From: Flavobacteriales bacterium
GTDB lineage: Bacteria; Bacteroidota; Bacteroidia; Flavobacteriales_F; PHOS-HE28
Direction of reading: 5' to 3'
Assembly: GCA_020635725.1 (NCBI GenBank)
Contig: JACJZF010000017.1
Location: 1 to 36,326, forward strand
DNA length: 36,326 bases
Shown: in pieces, positions 1 through 8,802 of the stretch
Numbering within the stretch: the first letter of the stretch is position 1
Layout of the letters: each line of letters starts with the position of its first letter
Position numbers and translations under genes: made by a program
The notes under the pieces: model-generated
Databases searched by the model: none
The model's input: only the letters and a program-made list of their open reading frames with translations
What the model was told of the DNA's origin: nothing

Positions 1-993
1 GTGGGGCAGTGGAAGAAGGAGAACAACTACCTGCACAACTATCGCGGTGAACGCTTCGACTTCCTGCCGCCTGCCGAGGTGCCCGAGGCCATGCACAAGC
101 TGCTGGACCGCACCAAGGCCGATATCGAACGCATCGAGCGCGGGGCGAAGGATGCACCGCACCCTGCCCTGCTGGCCTTCCGCTTCCACCTGGACTATGT
201 GACCCTACACCCCTTCCACGACGGCAACGGGCGCACCGCGCGCATCTTCAGCAACCTGCTGCTCATGCGCTTCGGTTACCCGCCCGTGGTAGTGCGTGTG
301 GATGAGAAAGAGACCTACAACCGTTACCTCGCGGAGGTGCAGGCCTATGGTGCGCTACCAGACCTCTTCTTCGGGTTTATGGCGCAAGGGCTCATTCGGG
401 CTCAGGAACTGGTACTGGATGCGATAGAAGGACGCAGCCTCGAGGATGAAGATGATCTGGCCAAGCGCGCCGATCTTCTTTTCATGCAGGCGGAGAGCAG
501 GCGCTTAACGGCAGAGCAGCAGAAAGCGCAGTTCGAGCAAATGGTCGCCAGCTGGATGCAGCTCAATCATGCTGACCTTATCCAGCGAATCAGAAAGACC
601 TTCGATGTATTCTCGAAGTTCTTCAAATCCACGGATTACCGTTACATCGTGCAATTTGACGGCAGTCGCGCAGGCATGCCGACTTTCGAGAAGTTTACGC
701 TTGCCCAACTGATGGACCTGCGAGAACGCGGCGAGCGTTCTCAGATCGGGATGAACATCACGTTCGCCGGGTTCAAGCTCGGCGCGGGTATCAAGGAGAA
801 GAAGGTCGTTGTCGCGCTCCGTTTCCAGCCGAACGCGGTGCTGCTGTACTGGTACGGGCCTAAAGAGTCGGACGAATTCGGATTCGATGACAAGGTCTCT
901 GAGCACCCGATGCCCGTGATGAAGAAGGTGGCTGAAGGACTATTCCAGGAGATCAAGAAACACCTGGACGCCCAAGAACCACCAACGCTATGA
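1..993 (+). CDS. Fic family protein, 5' end outside the window
   Basis: The reading frame is open from the first base, so the N-terminus is probably missing. Residues 70-81 read HPFHDGNGRTAR, the Fic core motif HPFxxGNGRxxR with catalytic His and the phosphate-binding GNGR loop. Fic enzymes usually transfer AMP from ATP to a target hydroxyl. The inhibitory helix normally found N-terminal in many Fic proteins is not visible and would lie left of the window. The part after about residue 190 is an extra C-terminal region that I do not recognise; it is not the usual winged helix as far as I can read. The stop overlaps the next gene by 4 bases (ATGA at 990), so the two are probably translationally coupled. 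It belongs to the restriction operon; Fic genes do occur in type I restriction loci, but its target here is unknown. Confidence 0.88.
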   Translation: MGQWKKENNYLHNYRGERFDFLPPAEVPEAMHKLLDRTKADIERIERGAKDAPHPALLAFRFHLDYVTLHPFHDGNGRTARIFSNLLLMRFGYPPVVVRVDEKETYNRYLAEVQAYGALPDLFFGFMAQGLIRAQELVLDAIEGRSLEDEDDLAKRADLLFMQAESRRLTAEQQKAQFEQMVASWMQLNHADLIQRIRKTFDVFSKFFKSTDYRYIVQFDGSRAGMPTFEKFTLAQLMDLRERGERSQIGMNITFAGFKLGAGIKEKKVVVALRFQPNAVLLYWYGPKESDEFGFDDKVSEHPMPVMKKVAEGLFQEIKKHLDAQEPPTL

Positions 994-1649
994 AGCTCAC
1001 CTGGACCACCTTCAAAGCCATGAACACGCCCACCGAATGGCGGGCGCGCTTCACGCGCAATCGCTGGGTGTTGGCTTGGTGCGGGTTTGCTGGGCTCTTC
1101 CTCTTCATGCTCATGGCGTGTTCGGCATTCTGGGACCGCCCATGGCTGGGCAACTTCCTCTCGGCCTTCGGAACCGGAATCGCAGTCATCCTGGCCATCC
1201 TCATCTACGCGCATGGGCAGGCCGCGCAGGCCAGGGCCACGCGCGAGCAGATGGAGCACCTCCAAAGGTTGAATCAGGAGGAGGTGGTAGAGATGCGCAA
1301 GCTCTTCCAGCAGCAGATGGAGCATCTGGCTGAACAGACCAACAAGCAGATAGTGGAATACGGCCGGGAGACGCTGAAAGTGGTGCATAAGCTGGAGGAG
1401 CACTCATCGCTTTTGGCCGCGCTGCTGAAGCGGGAGCTGGAGAAGGCCATCGCCAACCACAATGCCAATGTGAACGAGGCACACCGGCAGATGCGTAAAA
1501 TCATGGGCTTCCAGTTCGGTCGGTCGGAAGCGGAGAAGGCGCAGCAAGTGGCAGCCCTACAGGCACACATTGACCGTTTGAACGAGTGGGGCAACTATAT
1601 ACAGCAACGGCACCGCCAACTGACCATTGAGTACAATCCGAAGTATTGA
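990..1649 (+). CDS. two-helix membrane protein with long coiled coil, in restriction operon
   Basis: This 219-aa protein is not one I recognise. Two hydrophobic segments lie at about residues 26-47 and 54-75, separated by a short charged turn. They are followed by about 120 residues of heptad-like, Glu/Gln/Arg-rich sequence predicted to form a coiled coil facing the cytoplasm, and the tail is Tyr/Arg-rich. No enzymatic motif is visible. The start overlaps the fic stop by 4 bases and its own stop TGA shares a base with the hsdS ATG (TGATG at 1647-1651), so it is co-translated with both. The architecture (membrane anchor plus coil) suggests a structural or sensing role, possibly tethering the complex to the membrane; this is inference only. 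Confidence 0.72.
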   Translation: MKLTWTTFKAMNTPTEWRARFTRNRWVLAWCGFAGLFLFMLMACSAFWDRPWLGNFLSAFGTGIAVILAILIYAHGQAAQARATREQMEHLQRLNQEEVVEMRKLFQQQMEHLAEQTNKQIVEYGRETLKVVHKLEEHSSLLAALLKRELEKAIANHNANVNEAHRQMRKIMGFQFGRSEAEKAQQVAALQAHIDRLNEWGNYIQQRHRQLTIEYNPKY

Positions 1650-2926
1650 TGCCCACCGCCACCATGAAACCTAGGGCCAGTATCAGCGGCACTTCTGCCG
1701 AGACGTCCCTCAGCGCCAAGCCCGGCTACAAGCACACCAAGCTCGGGTGGATTCCGGAGGAGTGGGAGGTGGCACCACTTGGCAAACTGAGTGAGCGAAT
1801 CATGGTTGGCATTGCGAGCGCAGCCACGCACGCCTATCGCGCGAAGGGGGTGCTGCTGTTGCGGAATCAGAACATCCTTGACGGCGTCATCGACGAGTCG
1901 GATGTCCTGTACATAGACGAAGGCTATGAGCAGTTGCATAAGAACAAGCGACTCAAGGCCGGCGACGTGGTGTCGATGCGAACAGGTTATCCAGGCGTTT
2001 CGGCCGTGGTACCAAAGCATCTCGAGGGATCGCAGTGCTTCACCTCGTTGATCACCAGACTGAATAGCCGCCGATTGAGCAGCAAGTACCTCGTGTATTA
2101 CATGAACAGCCCAATTGGTAGGAAAATCATTGGGGCCACAGAAATCGGAGGGGCGCAGAAGAACGTGAACGCTGGGAGTCTGGAAAGGCTGCCAGTCATT
2201 ACCCCTCCCCTCCCCGAACAACGCCGCATCGCCGCGGTGCTGGGTGCCTGGGACCGGGCCATAGCCACCACGCAGCAGCTGCTAGCCGCGCAGCAGAAGC
2301 GCAAGCGGGGGCTGATCGGAACTGCTCTGGGGGAGATCTATCACCACCGAAGAAAGGTCAACATCGGCGATATCGCTGAAGAGGTGAGTGAGCGGAACAC
2401 GGATGCAGCAGAGCATATCGTGCTTTCCTGCAGCAAGCACAAGGGCTTTGTGTCCTCATTGGAGTACTTCAAGAAGCAGATGTTCAGCGAGGACCGGTCC
2501 AATTATAAGGTCATCCGGCGTGGTCAATTCGGATTCCCGGCCAACCACATCGAGGAGGGCTCCATCGATCTGCTTCGTGCGCATGAGGTCGGTTTGGTGA
2601 GTCCCATCTACGTGGTCTTCGAATTCGACCACGCCAAGGCGAACAGCGAGTTCATGTACTACCTGTTCAAGAGCGATCGATACCGGCACATCTTCCGCAC
2701 CTCCACCAATGCTTCCGTGGACCGCAGAGGAAGCCTCCGCTGGAACGACTTCAAGAACCTGTGGGTGCCCCTGCCGGACCGCGATGAGCAGGACCGCTTG
2801 GCTCGCGTATTCGCAGGGCTGGACAAACAGATTGAGCAGACGACGAACTATCTCGAATACCTCAACACCCAGAAGCGCGGGCTGATGCAGCAGTTGCTAA
2901 CGGGGCAAACACGCGTGAAGGCATGA
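1649..2926 (+). CDS. hsdS: type I restriction-modification specificity subunit S
   Basis: HsdS gives the type I complex its DNA target: two target recognition domains (TRDs) each read half of a bipartite site and are held apart by conserved helices. Here TRD1 spans roughly residues 20-185, followed by the central spacer helix starting at PLPEQRRIAAVLGAWD. TRD2 covers about 230-370, followed by the second spacer helix beginning LPDRDEQDRLARVF and ending LMQQLLTGQTRVKA, the usual C-terminus. The length of 426 aa is typical. A TTG at 1646 is also in frame, but the ATG at 1649, overlapping the upstream TGA, is the better start; a second ATG lies at 1664. The stop overlaps the next gene by 4 bases. 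No hsdM is present; it presumably precedes fic. Confidence 0.93.
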   Translation: MPTATMKPRASISGTSAETSLSAKPGYKHTKLGWIPEEWEVAPLGKLSERIMVGIASAATHAYRAKGVLLLRNQNILDGVIDESDVLYIDEGYEQLHKNKRLKAGDVVSMRTGYPGVSAVVPKHLEGSQCFTSLITRLNSRRLSSKYLVYYMNSPIGRKIIGATEIGGAQKNVNAGSLERLPVITPPLPEQRRIAAVLGAWDRAIATTQQLLAAQQKRKRGLIGTALGEIYHHRRKVNIGDIAEEVSERNTDAAEHIVLSCSKHKGFVSSLEYFKKQMFSEDRSNYKVIRRGQFGFPANHIEEGSIDLLRAHEVGLVSPIYVVFEFDHAKANSEFMYYLFKSDRYRHIFRTSTNASVDRRGSLRWNDFKNLWVPLPDRDEQDRLARVFAGLDKQIEQTTNYLEYLNTQKRGLMQQLLTGQTRVKA

Positions 2927-3465
2927 TGCCCTTGATCGCACTCGCGGCAGCATGGACCGATGTGGCGCAAGCCATCGGCGCTTTGTTAGCCATACCGGGC
3001 GCAATCGCGGCGTTCTGGGTGCTGTTCCAGCGCGACCGAGAGAAGACCGAGGCGGTGAGGCAGCTTGCCCGGCAAACCGAAGAGCTGGCCAAGCAGACCA
3101 AGCACTTCGAGGAGCGCGAACGCTACCGCAGGAACGAGATAAAGCCCTACTTCGACAATCGCACGGAAGTCCCGCAAATGAATGAGGAGCATTGGTGGCT
3201 CGAGGTAGTGAACAAGGGCGGTCCTGCGCATGTGATCCGTCCTATCAACCAAGGGAACGGGATCGTCGTGCAGTGCGACACGTTCGCGCAACGAGGCGAG
3301 AAGCTGCGCTTGCGCATCCTGAACATGGCAGGCCCCTTGCCTGGCTCCCACTCCTTCACGCTCACCTACAAGGACGAGGACGGCAACCAGTACTGGCAGC
3401 GCTTCGATGCGATGGTGGATGGAATATGGCCGCATCCGCCGACTGAAACCGAACCTGTGGCATGA
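2923..3465 (+). CDS. one-helix membrane protein with coil and beta-rich tail (paralogue A)
   Basis: This 180-aa protein has no family I recognise. A hydrophobic N-terminal segment (about residues 4-36) contains IGALLAIPGAIAAFWVLFQRD. A basic/acidic coil follows to about residue 70, and from IKPYF onward the sequence is rich in short beta-like stretches, including VVNKGGPA and DEDGNQYWQRF. The next gene has the same plan and the same landmark motifs, so the two are tandem duplicates. Both ends overlap neighbours by ATGA (2923-2926 and 3462-3465), placing it firmly in the hsdS-hsdR transcript. A second ATG at 2926 is an alternative start. A membrane-anchored sensor or effector working with the restriction enzyme is plausible but unproven. 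Confidence 0.7.
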   Translation: MMPLIALAAAWTDVAQAIGALLAIPGAIAAFWVLFQRDREKTEAVRQLARQTEELAKQTKHFEERERYRRNEIKPYFDNRTEVPQMNEEHWWLEVVNKGGPAHVIRPINQGNGIVVQCDTFAQRGEKLRLRILNMAGPLPGSHSFTLTYKDEDGNQYWQRFDAMVDGIWPHPPTETEPVA

Positions 3466-4079
3466 GCACCATACTCTGCAGCGCGGCAGATGCGACTATA
3501 TGGCACGACACCGTTGCCAACTGGCTACAAGGTATTGGAGCAGCGGTCGCGATACCCGGCGCAATAGCGGCCTTCATTGTCTTGTTCAGGCGGGACAAAC
3601 AGAAAGATGAGATGATAAAGCACATGGCCGCACAAGTGGGCCAACTGAGTGGACAGGTGTTTCACCTCAAGAACATCCACGAAGCGATTGCGGAAGGCAT
3701 TCGCATCATGTCACAGAGTGAAGAGCTCAATCAGAAAGTCCGCAAGATCAAAATCCGGCCACAATTCGAGTTTGGATCGTCCCTAATCAAGCCCGGGCAT
3801 ACTGAAGCTGAAATAGAGCTGCTGAACCGTGGAGGCGACGCCCGGAATTTCGCTGTTCGCATCATCAAAGGAGACGACGTCCAGATCAGGCTCCCGGAAT
3901 TAGTGCGGTCGGGCGAGGAACTGATGGTTCGATTGTTCGCATCCCGCAAGATGACTGACCTGTATCCCCATCTTGAGATCCACTTCGACGATGAAGAAGG
4001 CACGCGGTATCAGCAGCGGATATTGCTTGAGTCTGGCTCGGTCAAAGTGACTCAGCCCCAACTTCTTGAACGCCGCTGA
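3462..4079 (+). CDS. one-helix membrane protein with coil and beta-rich tail (paralogue B)
   Basis: This 205-aa protein is a diverged paralogue of the preceding one. Shared landmarks in the same order are IGAAVAIPGAIAAFIVLFRRD (helix, about residues 24-44), a coil, IRPQF, LLNRGGDA, SGEELMVRL and DEEGTRYQQR, matching IKPYF, VVNKGGPA, RGEKLRLRI and DEDGNQYWQR in the first copy. Copy B has a longer coil, with about 20 extra residues before IRPQF. The C-terminal part looks like a beta-sandwich by its alternating pattern, but I cannot name a fold. It starts in a 4-base overlap with copy A and is followed by hsdR after a 9-base gap, the only non-overlapping junction in the operon. Confidence 0.7.
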   Translation: MSTILCSAADATIWHDTVANWLQGIGAAVAIPGAIAAFIVLFRRDKQKDEMIKHMAAQVGQLSGQVFHLKNIHEAIAEGIRIMSQSEELNQKVRKIKIRPQFEFGSSLIKPGHTEAEIELLNRGGDARNFAVRIIKGDDVQIRLPELVRSGEELMVRLFASRKMTDLYPHLEIHFDDEEGTRYQQRILLESGSVKVTQPQLLERR

Positions 4080-4088
4080 GCGCATTTC

Positions 4089-7000
4089 ATGATCACCCCC
4101 TCCTTCCTCGAAGACCACATCAGCCAGCTACCCGCGCTGCAGTTGCTGGTGAAGCTGGGCTACACCTACCTGAGCCCGGAGGAGGCGCTGGCGCAGCGGC
4201 AGGGCAAGGCGGGCAACGTGCTGCTGGAGGGCGTGCTGGAGGAGCGCTTGCGGGCCATCAATCGCATACACCACAAGGGGCAGCAATACGCCTTCAGCCC
4301 CGGCAACATCTACCAGGCCATTCGCGGGCTTCGCGAGATGCCGCTGGTGGAGGGCCTCTACACCGCCAACAAGGAGGTGTACGAACTGCTCACGCTGGGT
4401 CGCAGCTTCGAGGAGACCATCATGGGCGATACGCGCAGCTTCCCGCTGCGCTTCATCGATTGGGAGAATCCGGCCAACAACGCCTTCCACGTCACCGAGG
4501 AGTTCGCCGTGGAGCGCAAGGGCAGCGCCAAGACCCGGCGGCCGGACATCGTGCTCTTCGTGAACGGCATCCCGCTGGTGGTGATCGAGTGCAAGCGTCC
4601 GGATCTGCACAGCACGGAGCACGGCACCCCGGTGGCGCAGGCCATCAGCCAGCAATTGCGCAACCAGCAGCCCGATGAGGTGCCGCAGCTCTACCTGCAT
4701 GCCCAGCTGCTGCTGGCGCTGGCGCAGAACGATGCACGCTATGGCACCGTTGGCACACCTCCGGCCTTCTGGAGCCAGTGGAAGGAGGAGGGCGACGAGG
4801 ACGCGCTACACGAACTGAAGAATCAGCCCATACCGCGCGATGCGATGGACGCGCTCTTCGCCGATCGATTCCGGTACGTGCGCGCCTTCTTCGAGCAGCA
4901 GCAACGTGAGGTGCTGGAGGTGACGGAGCAGGATGAATTGCTCTACCGCCTCTGCCGTCCGGAACGCCTGCTGCGAATCGTGCAACGCTACGTGCTCTTC
5001 GACAACGGCGAAAAGAAGGTGCCGCGCTATCAGCAGTACTTCACGGTGGAGAGCACCCTTGAGCGTGTGAAGCACATGACCGCGGGCCAGCGACCCGGCG
5101 GCGTGGTATGGCACACGCAGGGCAGCGGCAAGAGCCTCACCATGGTGCTCTTGGCCAAGGCCATCGCCATGGAACCCACAATCAAGGACCCGCGGATCGT
5201 GCTGGTCACCGACCGCATCGACCTGGATGACCAGCTGTACGGCACCTTCAAGGCCTGCGAGGCCGAGGCGGTGCAGGCCCGCAGCGGCGCGCACCTGGCC
5301 GAGCTGCTGCGCGAGACCAAGGCGCGCATCATCACCACCTTGCTGCAGAAGTTCGAAGCCGTGGCGAAGAAGGGCCAGCTGGTCGCCGATAGTCCGGACA
5401 TATTCGTACTGGTGGACGAAAGCCATCGTAGCCACTATGGACCGGGCAACGCGCGCATGCTGAAAGTGCTGCCCAACGCCTGTTTCCTGGGCTTCACAGG
5501 CACGCCCCTGATGGGCGACGAGAAGAACACCGCGCGCAAGTTCGGCGGCATCATACGCCCCACCTACACCATCCGGCAAGCGGTCATCGACGGCGCGGTG
5601 GTGCCCCTGCTCTACGAGGGGCGCCATGTGGTGCAGGAGGTGGACAAGCAACCTATCGACACCTTCTTCGAGCTGGTGAGCGAGCCGCTGAACGCGTACC
5701 AGCGTGCCGACCTGAAGAAGAAGTTCAGCCGCGCCGACCAGCTTAACGAGGCCGACCAGAAGATCCTGCGCACGGCGTGGGACATCAGCTTGCATTGGCG
5801 CGACAACTGGAAGGGCAGCGGCTTCAAGGCCCAGCTGACCGCCCCGAGTAAGGTGGCCGCGCTGAAGTACAAGGAATACCTGGACCAGATCGGGCTGGTG
5901 AGCAACGAGGTGGTAATCAGCGCCCCCGACGACCGCGAGGGCTACGATAGCGCCTATGAGGAACCGAATGAGCGCGTGGTGCGCTTCTGGAAGGCGATGA
6001 TGGCCCAATACGGCAATGAGGCCAACTACCAGAAGAGCATCGTGAGCCGGTTCAAGGCCGAGGGCGACCCGGACCTGCTCATCGTGGTGGACAAATTGCT
6101 CACGGGCTTCGATGCCCCACGTAACACGGTGCTTTACATCTGCCGCAGCCTCAGCAACCACACGCTGCTACAAGCCATCGCCCGCGTGAACCGCCTGTTC
6201 GAGGGCAAGGACTTCGGCTACATCATCGACTACTACGGCATCCTGGGTGAACTGGACCAAGCGCTGTCGAAGTACAGCGAGCTGAGCGATTACGACGACG
6301 AGGACCTGGAAGGCACCATCACGCACGTGAAAGAGGAGGTGGCGAAGCTGCCCGAGCGCCATGCACAATTGTGGGACCTATTCAAGACCCTGCCCAACAA
6401 GCAGGATACCGAGGCCTTCCAGCGGCACCTGGAGCCGAAGGATGTACGCGACCGTTTCTATGAGCGCCTCTCGCTGTACGTGCGCACCCTGAAGATGGCC
6501 CTGAGCACCTTGGATTTCCTTCGGCTCACCGATGAAGGGAAAGTGGAGCGCTACCGACGCGATGCGGCCTTCTTCCTGCGGCTGCGAGCCACCGTTAGGC
6601 AGCGCTACAGCGATGCCATCGACTACCGCCAATACGAGGGGCAGGTGCAGAAGCTCATCGACACGCATATCAAGAGCACCGAGGTGCTGCAGCTCACCGA
6701 GCAGGTGAACATCTTCGACCAGGACGCTTTTGCCAAGGAGGTGGAGAAAGTGGAGGGCGCCGCGGGCCGTGCCGACATGATCGCCAGCCGGACCAAGAAG
6801 ACCCTGACCGCCCGCATGGAAGAGGACCCGGTGCTCTACAAGAAGCTGAGCGAATTGCTGCAAGAAGCCATCGATGCTTATCGCGCCAAGCGCATCAGCG
6901 ACTTGGAATACCTGAAACGAGCCACAGCGGTGATGCAGCAGGTGCGTGAACGCAGCACAGGCCATGAGCCTGCGGCCGTTCAGCAGCGGGACGAGGCACG

Positions 7001-7274
7001 CGCCTTCTACCATTTGGTGAGCGAGGTCCTGGGCGCGGCCCAGGTGGAGCTGGCCCCGGAGCGCAGCGCGGCCATCGCCTTATCGCTGGACGACATCATA
7101 CGCGCCATGCGCATCGTGGACTGGACGCGCAACGAGGATGTGAAGAAGCGCATGGAACAGGCCATGGAGGACCATCTCTACGACCTCCGGAACGAGGGCC
7201 TTGAGCTCGGCTTCGACGTGATCGACCAGATCCTCAAGGGCGTGATGCGGATCGCGGAGAACCGATACGCGTGA
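4089..7274 (+). CDS. hsdR: type I restriction enzyme endonuclease/translocase subunit R
   Basis: HsdR cuts DNA after ATP-driven translocation by the HsdR2M2S complex. The nuclease domain shows the PD-(D/E)xK pattern at RPDIVLF (Asp153) and VVIECKRP (Glu167, Lys169), followed by a Gln-rich motif near residue 184. The SF2 motor has Walker A HTQGSGKS (about residues 342-349), DESHRSHYG (motif II, about 443), GFTGTP (motif III), LLTGFDAP (motif V) and QAIARVNR (motif VI). The C-terminal roughly 250 residues are helical and match the HsdM-contacting part of the family. The length of 1061 aa is normal and no motif is broken, so it should be active if hsdM exists. The stop TGA overlaps the start of the peptidase gene. 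Confidence 0.96.
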   Translation: MITPSFLEDHISQLPALQLLVKLGYTYLSPEEALAQRQGKAGNVLLEGVLEERLRAINRIHHKGQQYAFSPGNIYQAIRGLREMPLVEGLYTANKEVYELLTLGRSFEETIMGDTRSFPLRFIDWENPANNAFHVTEEFAVERKGSAKTRRPDIVLFVNGIPLVVIECKRPDLHSTEHGTPVAQAISQQLRNQQPDEVPQLYLHAQLLLALAQNDARYGTVGTPPAFWSQWKEEGDEDALHELKNQPIPRDAMDALFADRFRYVRAFFEQQQREVLEVTEQDELLYRLCRPERLLRIVQRYVLFDNGEKKVPRYQQYFTVESTLERVKHMTAGQRPGGVVWHTQGSGKSLTMVLLAKAIAMEPTIKDPRIVLVTDRIDLDDQLYGTFKACEAEAVQARSGAHLAELLRETKARIITTLLQKFEAVAKKGQLVADSPDIFVLVDESHRSHYGPGNARMLKVLPNACFLGFTGTPLMGDEKNTARKFGGIIRPTYTIRQAVIDGAVVPLLYEGRHVVQEVDKQPIDTFFELVSEPLNAYQRADLKKKFSRADQLNEADQKILRTAWDISLHWRDNWKGSGFKAQLTAPSKVAALKYKEYLDQIGLVSNEVVISAPDDREGYDSAYEEPNERVVRFWKAMMAQYGNEANYQKSIVSRFKAEGDPDLLIVVDKLLTGFDAPRNTVLYICRSLSNHTLLQAIARVNRLFEGKDFGYIIDYYGILGELDQALSKYSELSDYDDEDLEGTITHVKEEVAKLPERHAQLWDLFKTLPNKQDTEAFQRHLEPKDVRDRFYERLSLYVRTLKMALSTLDFLRLTDEGKVERYRRDAAFFLRLRATVRQRYSDAIDYRQYEGQVQKLIDTHIKSTEVLQLTEQVNIFDQDAFAKEVEKVEGAAGRADMIASRTKKTLTARMEEDPVLYKKLSELLQEAIDAYRAKRISDLEYLKRATAVMQQVRERSTGHEPAAVQQRDEARAFYHLVSEVLGAAQVELAPERSAAIALSLDDIIRAMRIVDWTRNEDVKKRMEQAMEDHLYDLRNEGLELGFDVIDQILKGVMRIAENRYA

Positions 7275-7984
7275 TGGAAGAACGAAGCGTAAAGTACGGG
7301 AAAACGACCATTTGGTATGGGCTCGTGCGCACGTCGCGCCGCACGCTCGGCTTCGTGGTGCATACGGATGCCAGGGTGGAGATGCGAGCGCCCATACAGG
7401 CCACGGCCGAAGAAGTGGATCGCTTCGTGCTACGCCGCGCTGCTTGGATCGTGCGGCAGCAAGACTATTTCAGGTCCTTCCTGCCATTGACCCCGCCACG
7501 GGAATACGTGAGCGGCGAGACGCACCGCTACCTAGGCAAGCAATACCGCCTGAAGGTGCATGCGACCGTCGGTCGAGAGGTGGTGAAGCTGAGCGACGGT
7601 CGTATCCATGTGCACGCACGGCACCCACGTGACGCAGCACATATAGCGGGCCTTCTTGCGGGCTGGTACCGGCCTCGAGCCATAGCGCGATTCGAGCAGG
7701 GCATGGATATCGCCATGCAGCTACTGAAGAAGCACAAGCTCGCGCGACCTGAGATCATCGTACGCCGTATGAGCCTGCGCTGGGGCAGTTGTACGCCACA
7801 GGGCCGCATCATGCTGAACCCGGAGTTGATCAAGGCTCCCGGTCGATGCATAGACTATGTGGTCATACACGAGCTATGCCATCTGGTCCACCCTGATCAC
7901 AGCACGGCGTATTACAACCTGCTTGACCGTGTGATGCCGGATTGGAAGCGATGGAAGGAACGGCTTGAACAACAGAGCGCATGA
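7274..7984 (+). CDS. YgjP/DUF45-type zinc metallopeptidase
   Basis: This 236-aa protein carries the signature of the YgjP-like (M48-related, DUF45) family: RRMSLRWGSCTPQGRI at about residues 164-179, then the zinc motif HELCH (199-203) and HPDHS, where His209 is the likely third ligand. The N-terminal half is the family's beta-rich part (for example YLGKQYRLKV). The protein lacks a signal peptide and should be cytoplasmic. GTG at 7271 and ATG at 7274 are both in frame; the ATG, overlapping the hsdR stop by one base, is preferred. Such peptidases are often the last gene of type I restriction operons; their substrate is not known. The stop at 7984 ends the co-directional run. Confidence 0.9.
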   Translation: MEERSVKYGKTTIWYGLVRTSRRTLGFVVHTDARVEMRAPIQATAEEVDRFVLRRAAWIVRQQDYFRSFLPLTPPREYVSGETHRYLGKQYRLKVHATVGREVVKLSDGRIHVHARHPRDAAHIAGLLAGWYRPRAIARFEQGMDIAMQLLKKHKLARPEIIVRRMSLRWGSCTPQGRIMLNPELIKAPGRCIDYVVIHELCHLVHPDHSTAYYNLLDRVMPDWKRWKERLEQQSA

Positions 7985-8227
7985 ATCTTACATAGCGCGA
8001 TATGCGTTCGATTGTCAACGGACGTCTATCAATGATCAATGCTAGTTCTGCGTACACCCGACTGTCTTATGAAGCTCATTCTTCGCTATTCTCCTCCTCC
8101 AGTGCTGTAGCGTTCTGCACTGCTGCCCGATTCACCCCCCTTTCTTTCAACACCCTCCTTCCCTGCCCTTTCCGCGCCTTTACTTCTTACCGCCGCGATC
8201 GACGGCTATTCCGTCGCGCGGAGATGC

Positions 8228-8671
8228 ATGCAATTCAAAGTGGGTGGGCTGGTGCCGTGGCGCGGCCAAGTGTACCGCGTGGCGTGGAAGGTGACGGGCA
8301 AGGACGGCACCTATTACCGGTTAGTGGATCTGGTGAAGGGCGAGGGCAGCATGGACCGCGACAGCGTGCTGCACGAGGCGGTGCTGGAGGCGATCAAGGC
8401 CATGGCGCGCTACGCCGTGAACGACCGGTTCCAGAACCAGATAGGCCGGGGCCACATCTGGGTGAAGGAGCGCAAATGGGATGCGCGCACCGGCACGGTG
8501 CTATACCGGCTGAATGACTATTGGGATGAGGGCCGCTGGCACACGTGGGTGACGCAAGATGAGCTGGCCCGCTACCCCTTGCTCGGAAAGGGCATGTCGG
8601 ATGGCCTTCAGGACACGAGCGCTACCGAAGGGCAGCCGCATTCGGAGGAGTCGCGGATAACGGATCCGTAG
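8228..8671 (+). CDS. hypothetical protein, 147 aa
   Basis: I do not recognise this protein. It is soluble and basic/aromatic, with no signal peptide or membrane segment. The N-terminal 40 residues (FKVGGLVPWRGQVYRVAWKV) read like a small SH3-like beta barrel, followed by a helix around EAVLEAIKAMARYAV and a Trp-rich stretch at about residues 80-110. The tail is polar and probably disordered. Codon use resembles the flanking genes. It is preceded by 243 bases of AT-richer, pyrimidine-rich DNA (7985-8227) in which I see no gene, so it is probably transcribed separately from the restriction operon. Confidence 0.55.
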   Translation: MQFKVGGLVPWRGQVYRVAWKVTGKDGTYYRLVDLVKGEGSMDRDSVLHEAVLEAIKAMARYAVNDRFQNQIGRGHIWVKERKWDARTGTVLYRLNDYWDEGRWHTWVTQDELARYPLLGKGMSDGLQDTSATEGQPHSEESRITDP

Positions 8672-8766
8672 CTCGGCACGCTGCGGTGGGTGCCAGGCGT
8701 GGGTGATAGGCGGCTCGTCTTGGGCGCCATCTATCCACGAGTCCAATCGATCGATGCGCCCCGGCC

Positions 8767-8774
8767 CGAACTTT
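8767..8774 (+). promoter_or_regulatory. possible -7 box (GAACTTTG)
   Basis: GAACTTTG resembles the Bacteroidota sigma-A -7 consensus TAnnTTTG and lies 28 bases before the TTG start of the 603-aa secreted protein. No clear -33 TTTG was seen, so this is tentative. Confidence 0.3.
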
Positions 8775-8802
8775 GCCCGGCCCCTGACCCATCCCCTTCC
8801 CC

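Noticed and set aside
4806..6161. 451-codon minus-strand frame
   Set aside because: Shadow of hsdR; no motifs and His/Val/Leu-rich composition.
8002..8517. 171-codon plus-strand frame
   Set aside because: It starts in non-coding pyrimidine-rich DNA and then reads the 147-aa gene in the wrong frame with Gly/Arg-rich output.
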